A DNA stretch of 64,000 nt from an uncultured Bacilli bacterium (GTDB lineage: Bacteria; Bacillota_I; Bacilli_A; RF39; UBA660): NCBI GenBank assembly GCA_934182615.1, contig CAKPRO010000010.1, positions 1 to 64,000 on the forward strand, read 5' to 3'. The notes below the pieces were generated by a model. The model was not told the DNA's origin, ran no database searches, and was given only the letters and a program-made list of their open reading frames with translations. Positions 23,522 through 32,797 of the stretch are shown here, piece after piece (within the stretch, counting starts at the first letter, position 1; each line of letters opens with the position of its first letter). Both the position numbers and the translations under genes were made by a program.

Positions 23522-25504
23522 TTATTTACTGCAAACACCTTTTAACTCTTTTATTAAATTGTATGAAATGATATCATTAGATACTTCTATTATTTCTGTT
23601 GCATAGTCAGCTCGACTTTTTATATAATCTTCGCTAACAGCCTCATTTGTTATTGCGTATATTTCTGATTTTGGAGCATTGTAATATATTTTTGATGTTA
23701 AATATGAACCATCTACAAATACTACAGTATTATCACCATCCTTTATATTAAAGATATCTTTCCCTATTTGGTAATCACTATGTATTCCTAACATATTTCC
23801 GATTGTAGGCAATGCATCTATCATTCCAGTTGGTACATCTACTACTATATTATATTTTTTGTCTTTTGTCCATATTATAAATGGAACTTTTCGATCTAAT
23901 TCATAATTATATGAATTATATGGTACATATCCTTCATCTTTTTCTGTTTTTATTTTATCTTCTACTGGATCATAATTATAAAGTAAATTAAAATCATTAA
24001 AACTTAACCTTGCATCATGATCACCATAAATTATTAAAACTGTATCCTCAAGCAATCCTTCTTCATCTAACTTATCAACAAATTCCCCAATAGCAGAATC
24101 GGCATAATGAACAGATCTAAGGTAATTATTCATTACTGTTCCTTCTAAGTAATTTCTTGTTATTGTCTTATTACCAGCATCTATGGATATACTTGTATTA
24201 AACTCATCCATCAACTCTAAATCGTCAAATGGAGTGTGATTTGATAGCATTATCAATAAGCCGTAATAAGGCGGGCCTGTACTTTCTTTTATTTCTTTGA
24301 TTTTTTCTACCGACTGACTAAAGAACGATCTATCTGATAAGCCTAAGCCTATAGTTTCGTCTATAACATATGAATCTTTGCTATAAAAGTGATCATAGCC
24401 AAGAGCTTTATACATATTGTTTCTATTCCAAAACTCTCCAGTATTGGCATGCATACTAAATGTATAATATCCTTTATCTTTTAATAAACTAGGAACTGCT
24501 ACATAATCTCTATCAAAGTAGTTAACAAATGCTGTTCCTTTTGTCGAAGGCATTAATGACGTATTGAAAGTAAATTCGCTATCACTGCTTGTTCCCACTC
24601 CTACTTCTGAATAAAAGTTATTAAAGAATATTCCTTCTTTTGCTAGTCTGTTCAAATTAGGAGTTACTTCTTTATCATTAAATTTTAAATTCATAGGAAA
24701 AGTTTGCATACTTTCAGCATGTATTACTATTACGTTTTTTCCTTCAAATATGTTTGTATATTCGTTTTCTATTTTTTGATATTTGTTTTCTTTGTAAAAA
24801 TCAGTTACTTTTTTTAATGCTTCGTCGTGACCAAACATACTATTAATTTTTGGGGTTAAACTTTGAATAAAGTCGTCTAATTGATATATGTATATACCAA
24901 AATTCATAACAACTGATTCTCTATTCCAAAGTTTATATAATCTGCCCCAGGCATTTAAAGGCATTGTTAATGCTCCCATGACAAAAATAATTATAGATGT
25001 TAATAATATTTTTTTTATTATTCCCTTCTTTTTTTCTCTTATTTTTATTAGTTTTTTCTTTGTTAATAATTTATAAGATATATACATAACGAAAGGACAC
25101 CATAAATATACCAGATCAGATATTTTTAAAACATTCTTAAAAATTGCATCACTTACATCACTAGCAAATGTTATATTTGTTAATATTGATAATGATGCAT
25201 ATGAACTATAATAATGATAATATACACTATTTACTATACAAACTATCGTTAACAATATAGTTATACTCATATAATAGTATATTTTTTTGCTTTTTTTAAT
25301 AAACAAAGATAGCAGTGCAAGTATATTTAAAAATCCTAAATCCATTAGTAGTGGTGATATTCTCAGTCCATTGTTTACTGTATTTATTCTGAGTAATAAT
25401 CCATTTATCAAATTTATGATTATAAATATCATTTCAAGTAAGTAATTATCTTTTATTTGCTCTTTAATATCACTAAACTTTTTTCTTATTTTCTTTTCAT
25501 TCAT
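23522..25504 (-). CDS. ltaS: LtaS-type lipoteichoic acid synthase/phosphoglycerol transferase
   Basis: Membrane enzyme that polymerises glycerol phosphate from phosphatidylglycerol. The 660 residues have about five membrane helices (1-200) followed by an extracellular sulfatase-fold domain: VIHAESMQTFP, the nucleophile region GVGTSSDSEFTF (Thr), YTFSMHANTGEFWNR and IIYGDHDARL (metal ligands). Length matches LtaS. It lies directly upstream of agrA-agrC and may be co-transcribed with them, tying envelope polymer synthesis to the quorum-sensing locus. LtaS and related LtaP-type primases are not separable by eye. Confidence 0.9.
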   Translation of the reverse strand: MNEKKIRKKFSDIKEQIKDNYLLEMIFIIINLINGLLLRINTVNNGLRISPLLMDLGFLNILALLSLFIKKSKKIYYYMSITILLTIVCIVNSVYYHYYSSYASLSILTNITFASDVSDAIFKNVLKISDLVYLWCPFVMYISYKLLTKKKLIKIREKKKGIIKKILLTSIIIFVMGALTMPLNAWGRLYKLWNRESVVMNFGIYIYQLDDFIQSLTPKINSMFGHDEALKKVTDFYKENKYQKIENEYTNIFEGKNVIVIHAESMQTFPMNLKFNDKEVTPNLNRLAKEGIFFNNFYSEVGVGTSSDSEFTFNTSLMPSTKGTAFVNYFDRDYVAVPSLLKDKGYYTFSMHANTGEFWNRNNMYKALGYDHFYSKDSYVIDETIGLGLSDRSFFSQSVEKIKEIKESTGPPYYGLLIMLSNHTPFDDLELMDEFNTSISIDAGNKTITRNYLEGTVMNNYLRSVHYADSAIGEFVDKLDEEGLLEDTVLIIYGDHDARLSFNDFNLLYNYDPVEDKIKTEKDEGYVPYNSYNYELDRKVPFIIWTKDKKYNIVVDVPTGMIDALPTIGNMLGIHSDYQIGKDIFNIKDGDNTVVFVDGSYLTSKIYYNAPKSEIYAITNEAVSEDYIKSRADYATEIIEVSNDIISYNLIKELKGVCSK

Positions 25505-25569
25505 TTATATCACTAAAATAATTGTATCAAATTTCTTATAAAAAATCTATTATTATCAATAAAAAAATA

Positions 25570-25593
25570 AAAAAAATGTGAATTAATCACATT
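25570..25593 (-). terminator. Terminator of rpmE
   Basis: Minus-strand hairpin AATGTGA/TCACATT with a 5-base loop and a T run, immediately at the rpmE stop codon. Confidence 0.7.
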
Positions 25594-25801
25594 ATTTTTC
25601 AGTACTAAAGCCAAATTTTTTATTGAATTTTTCAACTTGTCCTTTTTTAGATCCTAATGTTTGTTTTCCTGTATAGAATGGATGACATTTTGAACATACT
25701 TCAACTTGAATATTTTCTTCTGTTGATTTTGTTTTAAATGTATTTCCACATGCACATGTTACAGTTGCTTCAACATAATTTGGATGAATATTTTTTTTCA
25801 T
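25592..25801 (-). CDS. rpmE: Ribosomal protein L31
   Basis: Large-subunit protein of 69 residues, starting MKKNIHPNYVEATVTCACG. I chose the ATG at 25801, which follows GAAGGAGAG; a longer frame would add 11 residues containing that site. The zinc ligands are present as CAC...CSKC, so this is the zinc-containing form. YTGKQTLGSKKGQVEKF is diagnostic. It is a single gene with a terminator. Confidence 0.96.
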   Translation of the reverse strand: MKKNIHPNYVEATVTCACGNTFKTKSTEENIQVEVCSKCHPFYTGKQTLGSKKGQVEKFNKKFGFSTEK

Positions 25802-25861
25802 TATTATCTCTCCTTCCGCCATGACACTTGTCATAGTAATAAAATTACATGGTATATTATA

Positions 25862-26542
25862 TCAGTTATTTTCTATTTTTTCAACAATTATTTGTGAAAT
25901 TTTTTTATAACCTTCAATATTTGGTATAAAAGTGCCTTTTTTTGAAAAATAAATTGGATTATTATCAAAATAATTTGATAAGTCTATATATGTAAAATTT
26001 CTTTTCACACATTCTTTTTTCAACTTATAATTTGCATAATTGAAAACATCAGAAAATTCACCTGTTACATTATAATAACCAATAATTATTACTTGCTGAT
26101 GATGGAATTTATTTATATAATTAAATATTTTTGTATAATCATTTATTAATGTGTCTATATAGCTATATATATTTTGATCTTGTTTAGATAATTTGTTGTA
26201 TATTTCACTCATTCCTAGCGATATTGTTATTATATCAGATTCTTTTATTAATCTATTTAGAGAATAATTATCTTTTGTTTCGTTATATGATAATATTTTT
26301 ATAATATCTAAAATTCGATAATCGCTTGATGTGAATGTTTTATTATATTCTTTTAATATCTCATTATCTTTTAAATAGTCTCTTATATAATCACTATATC
26401 CTTTTGTTATTACTCCGTATTCATTTGTTCCTCTTGATAAAGAGTCTCCTATCACGAGATACGATACTTTTTTATCTATTGTAAAATTGTATATAAAATA
26501 ACATGATAAAAAAAGAATTAATATTAGTAATACTTTCTTCAT
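25862..26542 (-). CDS. SGNH/GDSL-like membrane-anchored protein, catalytic residues degenerate
   Basis: The 226 residues have a signal-anchor helix (about 3-17) and an SGNH-hydrolase fold with the block I Ser in YLVIGDSLSRG. The other catalytic blocks are altered. The GxND block reads LGMSE, and the DxxH block, usually like DNFHPN, reads GTFIPN before EGYKKIS, so both Asp and His of the triad are missing. It may be an inactive binding protein or use different residues. It is 21 bases downstream of murA and probably in the same transcript. Confidence 0.78.
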   Translation of the reverse strand: MKKVLLILILFLSCYFIYNFTIDKKVSYLVIGDSLSRGTNEYGVITKGYSDYIRDYLKDNEILKEYNKTFTSSDYRILDIIKILSYNETKDNYSLNRLIKESDIITISLGMSEIYNKLSKQDQNIYSYIDTLINDYTKIFNYINKFHHQQVIIIGYYNVTGEFSDVFNYANYKLKKECVKRNFTYIDLSNYFDNNPIYFSKKGTFIPNIEGYKKISQIIVEKIENN

Positions 26543-26563
26543 ATTTCACCTAATTAAGTATAT

Positions 26564-27814
26564 TTATATTAATTCTATTTTAGCACCTACTTGTGATAAT
26601 TTATCACATATATCATCATAACCTCTTAAAATATATTTTATATTATCTATTTGAGTTGTACCATCTGCTATTAAACCACATATTAGCATTGAAGCTCCAC
26701 CTCTTAAATCAGTTGCTGTTACATTCTTGCCATGTAAAGGGGTAACTCCTTTAATCTTAGCACACTTATTGTTTTTTACTATAATGTTTGCACCCATTCT
26801 ATTTGTATCGTAAATATTTTGAAATCTATTTTCGTATATAGTTTCTTCAACTATGCTTGTACCACTACATTGTGTAAGAAATGGAATTAGTGGTTGTTGT
26901 AAATCGGTTGGAAAACCGGGATAGGGTTGAGTTTTAATATTTACTGATTTGTATTTTGGACTAGCGTTAATTAATATCTCATCTTCTTCTATTGTCATAT
27001 TTACTCCAGCTTCAATTAATTTAGAAGTTAAAGATTCTATATGGGATGGTATTATTTTCTTTATTCTTAGGTTATCTCCTAATAAGGCACCAATTATGAC
27101 ATATGTTCCAGCCTCTATGCGATCGGGAATAACTTCATGAAAGGCTTTGTGAAGATATTTTACACCAATTATTGTAATAGTATCTGTTCCAGCACCTTTA
27201 ATGTTTGCACCCATATTATTTAAAAATGTTGCTACATTTACTATTTCTGGTTCTTTTGCTGCATTTTCTATTATGGTTTTACCAGTTGCTTTTGTGGCTA
27301 CTAACATAGCATTAATTGTTGCTCCTACGCTAGGCATATCTAAATATATTTTGTTTCCTTTTAATTCCTCTGCTACTATTTTATATCTATTATCTTCTTC
27401 TATTACGGTAGCGCCAAGTGCTTTATATGCTTTTAATGTTTGATCAATTGGTCTTTCTCCTATTGAACAACCTCCAGGGAAATACATTTCTACTTGTTTA
27501 TATTTTCCCAATAACGATGACATAAAATAATATGATGCTCTAAGTTTTTGAGACATTTCTTCTGGTATTTCTTTATTTACTATCTTACTTGAATCAATTA
27601 CTACTGTACCATTAGTTCTTTGAATATCGGCATTTAAATAAAGTAATATTTCTTCTAGTGAATCTACATCTGATATATTGGGAACGTTATTTATTTCTAC
27701 TGTTTCATCACATAGTATTGCAGCGGGTATTAGGGCTACAACGCTATTCTTTGATCCTGATATTTCTATTGTACCAGAAAGTTTATATCCACCTTCTATT
27801 TTTATTTTTGACAT
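26564..27814 (-). CDS. murA: UDP-N-acetylglucosamine 1-carboxyvinyltransferase
   Basis: First committed enzyme of peptidoglycan synthesis; transfers enolpyruvate to UDP-GlcNAc. The 416 residues contain K22-N23 (SGSKNSVVAL), the active-site Cys116 in FPGGCSIGERPID (so fosfomycin-type alkylation is possible), and YPGFPTDLQQP. Length and repeats of the inside-out alpha/beta barrel are normal. Firmicutes often have two copies, MurA and MurZ; which this is cannot be decided here. The GDSL-like gene follows closely. Confidence 0.95.
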   Translation of the reverse strand: MSKIKIEGGYKLSGTIEISGSKNSVVALIPAAILCDETVEINNVPNISDVDSLEEILLYLNADIQRTNGTVVIDSSKIVNKEIPEEMSQKLRASYYFMSSLLGKYKQVEMYFPGGCSIGERPIDQTLKAYKALGATVIEEDNRYKIVAEELKGNKIYLDMPSVGATINAMLVATKATGKTIIENAAKEPEIVNVATFLNNMGANIKGAGTDTITIIGVKYLHKAFHEVIPDRIEAGTYVIIGALLGDNLRIKKIIPSHIESLTSKLIEAGVNMTIEEDEILINASPKYKSVNIKTQPYPGFPTDLQQPLIPFLTQCSGTSIVEETIYENRFQNIYDTNRMGANIIVKNNKCAKIKGVTPLHGKNVTATDLRGGASMLICGLIADGTTQIDNIKYILRGYDDICDKLSQVGAKIELI

Positions 27815-27908
27815 AATTACTCCTTTCTTAGTTCTTTACTTTATTTTATTCTTTAAAAGAGTATTAGTCAATAATATTTATTTTTTTTTAGTTTATTTTA
27901 CATAGTTA

Positions 27909-28442
27909 TTATTTTAATATGTATATAATTCCTAATGAAAAGAGTATTGAACCTCCTACTAAAGTTGAAATTTTACCATACTTTTGATTTAATTTGTTAC
28001 CAATATTTAAACCTAAAAAAGTAAAAGATAAACTGGTTATAGCAAATGTTAATGCTGAGAATATATATTTATTGGTTATAATTGATAATCCTATTCCGGT
28101 TGTTAAACTATCTATACTTACGGATAAACCAAATAAAAAATATCCTGGTATGGTTAATAAAAACTTTTTTTCTGTTTCTTTAAAACTTGATATTATCATT
28201 TCTAAAGCTATTAATACTAATATTACTCCTACTAGAATATTAGTGTTTATTATTATCTTGTTTGTTATTGTAGTTCCTATTAATACTCCTATTAATGGCA
28301 TTATAAAATGATATATACCTACAATCAAGGATAAAAGGACTTTATCTCTTTTATTTATTCCCTGTGTTCCATAGATTAATGCTAAAGAAAAAGCATCCAT
28401 TGATAGACTTACTGCTATTAAAAATATTGTTAATATCTTCAA
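27909..28442 (-). CDS. MntP/YtaF-family membrane protein
   Basis: About 177 residues and six membrane helices in two three-helix halves, each with an acidic motif (SLSMDAFSLAL and SVSIDSLTTGI). This is the layout of the manganese exporter MntP and of the related sporulation membrane protein YtaF. The neighbouring spoIIR gene, only 25-35 bases away, favours YtaF, but the family cannot be split by eye. I chose the TTG at 28442 because AGGTGAT precedes it; the GTG at 28451 is within that site. No yybP-ykoY riboswitch fits in the gap. Confidence 0.75.
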   Translation of the reverse strand: MKILTIFLIAVSLSMDAFSLALIYGTQGINKRDKVLLSLIVGIYHFIMPLIGVLIGTTITNKIIINTNILVGVILVLIALEMIISSFKETEKKFLLTIPGYFLFGLSVSIDSLTTGIGLSIITNKYIFSALTFAITSLSFTFLGLNIGNKLNQKYGKISTLVGGSILFSLGIIYILK

Positions 28443-28475
28443 TTTTATCACCTATCTAAATATATGCTTTGCTCT

Positions 28476-28997
28476 TTAAAATATTTTATTTAGTTGTTCT
28501 ACTATCCATGATTTGTATTCTATATCACTTTTGTTTTCTAAGTCTATTAAGCACAAGTTAGGAAACAAAACACACCACCAATTGTCTCCCTTACCTTCAC
28601 CAATTGTTATAACTAAAGATTCATAATAGCCTTCTTCATATTTTACTTTACGATATTTTTTTTGTGGGAAATAGTTATATCCAAAATTTACGTCATATGA
28701 CATTGCATAATTATTTTCTTTAAAAATATGATCTATACTACTATTTATATTTTCTAAGTTATCATTTATTCTGTTTCTTGCATCGTCAATATTATTTGTA
28801 TTTTCTAAAAGGACATATGTGTTTTTTTCTAGATAATTTTTTACTTTATTCTTCATATTTTGATCTTGTGAAGAGTTGCTGTTAGGAATTACTCTTAATC
28901 TTATTGCACTATCTGGAATTACTACTTCGTCTTCTTTTATTTGCGTGTATATTAAAATAGCTGTTATTAATGTTAATATTATTATTACTTTTTTCAT
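28476..28997 (-). CDS. spoIIR: Stage II sporulation protein R
   Basis: Signal protein made in the forespore and exported to trigger SpoIIGA processing of pro-sigma-E in the mother cell. I chose the ATG at 28997 (173 residues, after AAAGGGTG). An N-terminal membrane/signal helix (about 2-17) precedes the SpoIIR domain: IRLRVIPNSNSSQDQNMK, VNFGYNYFPQKKYRKVKYEEGYYESLVITIG and GKGDNWWCVLFPNLCL, all diagnostic. It is strong evidence that the organism's lineage can sporulate. It sits between noc and the MntP/YtaF gene. Confidence 0.93.
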   Translation of the reverse strand: MKKVIIILTLITAILIYTQIKEDEVVIPDSAIRLRVIPNSNSSQDQNMKNKVKNYLEKNTYVLLENTNNIDDARNRINDNLENINSSIDHIFKENNYAMSYDVNFGYNYFPQKKYRKVKYEEGYYESLVITIGEGKGDNWWCVLFPNLCLIDLENKSDIEYKSWIVEQLNKIF

Positions 28998-29050
28998 AAA
29001 AAATATCACCCTTTCTTTTTAATTATGAGTGATATTTAAAATTTTTATTC

Positions 29051-30127
29051 TTATTTTTCTAATTTTATGATTATTTGATAATCATTAGGCGTATCTACTT
29101 CTTCTATTGTAGCATTATAACCTGCTTGTTGTATATTTTTAATGGCATTTTGAGCCAATTTTATAGCGGTTGCATATTTTAATTTTGACATTTTAGCACT
29201 CGAATCATTACTTGAAATTGTTGTATTTATTGTTTTTGATTCACTAATTGGTTCTGGCGTTGGCATAACTTTATTCCTTTCTGGACTTAAATCTGTATTT
29301 GCAGGAGATACTATATCATTGTTTAAATTACTGATATTTACAAAATCTACATTTTCTGTTTGTGTGTATACATTAGGGTTCTCATTTTGTTCTTCTACTA
29401 GTGGTTCTGGTTCTTTAGATATATTAGTATTTTCATATAGTGGATTTACTGTTTTATCTATTGACATTGTTAAATCTATATTATGATCTGTATTATCTGG
29501 TAATGTTGGAGTCTCTTTTGATATGCCAAGTAATTTCTTTATGTATTCATCTGTATCTCTAACATTTATTCTTTCACTTATTATTTTATTTAACACTTGT
29601 TTTTGTAAATCTTCATCCTTTATTTGCAATAGACATCTAGCATGTCTTTCAGATATTAAATTATTCATAAGTGCAACTTGTACTTCATTGGTTAACGATA
29701 ATAGTCTCATCTTATTAGCAATTGTCGATTGACTTTTTCCCATTCTTTTAGCTAATTCTTCTTGAGTAAAGTTACCCATGTCTAATATTTTTTTGTATGA
29801 TTTTGCTTCTTCTATTGCGGATAAATCTTTTCTTTGAATATTTTCTATTAAAGCTAATTCAGCGCTTGTTTGATCATCCATTGAACCAATAATCGCTGGA
29901 ACTTCTGTTAATCCAGCAATGGTCGAAGCTTTATATCTTCTTTCTCCTGCTATTATTTCATATTTGCTTCCTAAATCTCTCAATATTAAAGGTTGAATTA
30001 TTCCATGCTCCTTTATAGAGTTTGCTAATTCGTTTAATGCCTCTTCATCAAAAGTTAATCTAGGTTGAAATCTATTTGGTATTATGTCAGAAAGTTTTAC
30101 CATTACTACTTCTTTATTCATTCTCAT
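29051..30127 (-). CDS. noc: Noc-type ParB/Spo0J-family nucleoid occlusion protein
   Basis: DNA-binding CTPase of the ParB family. The 358 residues have the ParB domain with IIPNRFQPR and the CTP-binding GERRYKA, then the helix-turn-helix FTQEELAKRMGKSQSTIANKM in the central domain, a long Asn/Thr/Pro/Glu-rich linker (about 205-305) and a C-terminal dimer domain. NRFQPR and its place beside rsmG point to Noc rather than Spo0J. The N-terminus (MRMNKEVVMVKLSDI) is too short to hold the amphipathic helix with which Bacillus Noc binds the membrane, and the protein is longer than usual Noc. Confidence 0.85.
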   Translation of the reverse strand: MRMNKEVVMVKLSDIIPNRFQPRLTFDEEALNELANSIKEHGIIQPLILRDLGSKYEIIAGERRYKASTIAGLTEVPAIIGSMDDQTSAELALIENIQRKDLSAIEEAKSYKKILDMGNFTQEELAKRMGKSQSTIANKMRLLSLTNEVQVALMNNLISERHARCLLQIKDEDLQKQVLNKIISERINVRDTDEYIKKLLGISKETPTLPDNTDHNIDLTMSIDKTVNPLYENTNISKEPEPLVEEQNENPNVYTQTENVDFVNISNLNNDIVSPANTDLSPERNKVMPTPEPISESKTINTTISSNDSSAKMSKLKYATAIKLAQNAIKNIQQAGYNATIEEVDTPNDYQIIIKLEK

Positions 30128-30256
30128 AGTTATACACCCTCTTTTAATTTCTTCTTTCCTACTTTAATATAATGATACTATAATTTTGTAAAATTTACAA
30201 GTTATTTTTATTAATTTTTTGTTTATTATTATAGAAAAAGAAGACTATTGCGTCTC

Positions 30257-30958
30257 CTACAATTCTTTTTTTAGTATTTCATTATATCTTCTCGGATATT
30301 TTTTATCTGTTTCTTTTGTCTTTGTATATTTGATTATTGTTCGTAAACTATTCTCTATTGGTAAATTAAATATGACTCTTTTAGCTTCTGTAATACTTAG
30401 TTTATTTAAATAATTTTTTATATTTTGTTCTTCATTTTCAACATTAGCCTTCATTGCAATAAAGTTTCCATCTACTTTTACTAGAGGTATTCCATATTCA
30501 AGTAAGTGTTTTAGTGGAGCTACTGCACGAGCAGTTACTATATCAAATATTTCTCTATTATCTTTAGCATAATCTTCAATACGTTCATTTATCACAATAA
30601 CATTATTTAATTTTAGTTTTTCCTTTACTAAATTTAGAAAATAGCATTTTTTCCCATTTGATTCTATTAATGTTAATTTACTATTTGGAAAGCATATTGC
30701 TAATACTAGACCTGGAAAGCCAGCACCTGAACCTAAATCACATATGTTTTGACCATGTATATCTATTATTTTATTTATTGTTAAACTATCATAAAAATGT
30801 TTTAAATATACTTCTTGATAATCAATTATTCTAGTTAAGTTATATTTTTCATTTTCTTCTTTTAAGATAATATAGTATTCTTCTAATAATGCTAATTGTT
30901 GCTCTGTTAGTTCTATATTTATTTTTTTTAACTCTTTGATAAATTCTTCTTTATTCAT
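30257..30958 (-). CDS. rsmG: 16S rRNA (guanine527-N7)-methyltransferase
   Basis: Methylates G527 of 16S rRNA using S-adenosylmethionine. The 233 residues show the cofactor loop ICDLGSGAGFPGLVLAI (about 68-84), LIESNGKKCYFL and the family-typical VTARAVAPLKHLLEYGIPL. It overlaps mnmG by eight bases, the usual mnmG-rsmG coupling near bacterial origins. Loss of RsmG typically gives low-level streptomycin resistance in other bacteria. Confidence 0.96.
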   Translation of the reverse strand: MNKEEFIKELKKINIELTEQQLALLEEYYIILKEENEKYNLTRIIDYQEVYLKHFYDSLTINKIIDIHGQNICDLGSGAGFPGLVLAICFPNSKLTLIESNGKKCYFLNLVKEKLKLNNVIVINERIEDYAKDNREIFDIVTARAVAPLKHLLEYGIPLVKVDGNFIAMKANVENEEQNIKNYLNKLSITEAKRVIFNLPIENSLRTIIKYTKTKETDKKYPRRYNEILKKEL

Positions 30959-32789
30959 TATATTGTTTCCTTAAATATACTAATAGTATTGATATATCAG
31001 CAGGGTTTACACCACTTATTCTTATGGCTTGAGCAATGTTTAATGGACGAACTTCTTTTAATTTTTGTCTTGCTTCACTGGCTAAGTTTGGTATTTTATC
31101 ATAATCTATGTTTTCTGGAATTTGTTTTTCTTCATTCTTTAACATTTTTTCGGCTTCTCTTTCAATTTTTTTAATATAACCTTCATACTTAATTTGTATT
31201 TCTACTTCTTCAACAACATCCTGTGGATAATTTAAATTTAAATTATATGTTTTTATTATATCTTGCAAGTTAGCAGTAGGATTTTTTAAATAATCATATA
31301 CTGACATTCCAACTCTTCTTTTTTCATTGTCTACAATAATTTTAGTTTCTTTTAATTTGACTTTTAATTCTTCAATATTATTTTTCTTCTCAATAAATTT
31401 TTGATATTTTTCTCCTGTTATTAATCCTACTTGATGGCCGTATTCTCTTAATCTTAAATCCGAGTTATCATGCCTTAATAATAGACGATATTCGGCCCTT
31501 GATGTTAGCATACGATATGGTTCTCTTGTTCCTTTAGTTACTAAGTCATCTATTAAAACACCTATGTAAGCTTCATTTCTCTTTAGTATTAGAGGTTCTT
31601 TATTTTCTAATTTTAAGCCAGCATTTATTCCCGCTATTAATCCTTGACAAGCAGCTTCTTCATATCCGCTAGTACCATTTATTTGACCGGCGGTAAATAA
31701 ATTATTTAATACTTTTGTTTCTAGATTTGGTTTTACTTGGGTTGGATATATAGCATCATATTCAATAGCATATGCATATCTTAATATTTTAGCATTTTCT
31801 AATCCTGGTAATGAATGAACCATTTTTTCTTGAATTTCTTTTGGCATACTTGTAGAAAAACCTTGAACGTATATATCGTCATAATAAAGACTTTCGGGTT
31901 CTAAAAATAACTGATGTTTTTCTTTGTCACTAAATCTTACCATTTTATCTTCAATTGATGGGCAATATCTTGGACCGACGCCAGTTATATCATTTAATCC
32001 ACCATACATACTCGATTTGTTTAAATTATCATGAATTATTTTTTTTGTTTCCTCAGTTGTATATATTAAATAACATGGTTCTTGATTATTGATATCATAT
32101 ACTGGCTTATTAGTATGAGAAAATGTATAGTATGTTTTGTCGCCATCTTCTCTTTTTGTCTTAGTGAAATCAATTGTACTTCGATCAATTCTTGGTGGAG
32201 TACCTGTTTTTAATCTTAGTATTTTGAAGCCATATTTCTTTAGGTTATCTGATAAATGCATTGATGGTTTTTCATTATGTGGGCCGCTTCTAGTTCTGGT
32301 ATTTCCTATTAAAATGTCTGATTTTAGATAAGTACCAGTTGTTAATATTACAATATTTGAAGTTATATTAGTTCCATCTTCTAATACAACACCATAAACA
32401 GTATTATCTTTTACTATTAAGTCTTCAACCATTGCTTCTTTTATTGTTAGATTAGGTTCTTCTCTTAATAGTTTTAACATTTCTTTTGGATATGTTATTT
32501 TGTCAGCTTGTGCACGAAGTGATTTTACTGCTGGCCCTTTAGCGTAGTTTAACATCTTCATTTGGATTAATGTTTTGTCTGCTACTTCACCCATTACGCC
32601 ACCTAAAGCATCTATTTCTCTTACTATTATTCCTTTTGCTGAACCTCCTATTGAAGGGTTACATGGCATTGTTGCTATATTATTTATTCTGCCTGATATT
32701 AATAATGTTTTATGTCCTTTTCTAGCAGAAGCCATAGCGGCTTCACAACCAGCATGGCCTCCTCCTACGACAATTATTTCATAGTCCAT
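30951..32789 (-). CDS. mnmG: tRNA uridine-5-carboxymethylaminomethyl modification enzyme MnmG
   Basis: FAD-dependent half of the MnmE-MnmG complex that makes cmnm5U34 in tRNA. I chose the ATG at 32789 (612 residues), which follows GTAGGTG. The N-terminus YEIIVVGGGHAGCEAA is the FAD dinucleotide fold; PCNPSIGGSAKG, GTYL and GLYAAG-type AGQINGTSGYEEAA motifs follow. Length is normal. It starts just after the mnmE stop and overlaps rsmG, forming mnmE-mnmG-rsmG. Confidence 0.96.
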   Translation of the reverse strand: MDYEIIVVGGGHAGCEAAMASARKGHKTLLISGRINNIATMPCNPSIGGSAKGIIVREIDALGGVMGEVADKTLIQMKMLNYAKGPAVKSLRAQADKITYPKEMLKLLREEPNLTIKEAMVEDLIVKDNTVYGVVLEDGTNITSNIVILTTGTYLKSDILIGNTRTRSGPHNEKPSMHLSDNLKKYGFKILRLKTGTPPRIDRSTIDFTKTKREDGDKTYYTFSHTNKPVYDINNQEPCYLIYTTEETKKIIHDNLNKSSMYGGLNDITGVGPRYCPSIEDKMVRFSDKEKHQLFLEPESLYYDDIYVQGFSTSMPKEIQEKMVHSLPGLENAKILRYAYAIEYDAIYPTQVKPNLETKVLNNLFTAGQINGTSGYEEAACQGLIAGINAGLKLENKEPLILKRNEAYIGVLIDDLVTKGTREPYRMLTSRAEYRLLLRHDNSDLRLREYGHQVGLITGEKYQKFIEKKNNIEELKVKLKETKIIVDNEKRRVGMSVYDYLKNPTANLQDIIKTYNLNLNYPQDVVEEVEIQIKYEGYIKKIEREAEKMLKNEEKQIPENIDYDKIPNLASEARQKLKEVRPLNIAQAIRISGVNPADISILLVYLRKQYNE

Positions 32790-32797
32790 ATTTACAC

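Noticed and set aside
28443..28475. yybP-ykoY manganese riboswitch before the MntP/YtaF gene
   Set aside because: The gap to spoIIR is far too short.
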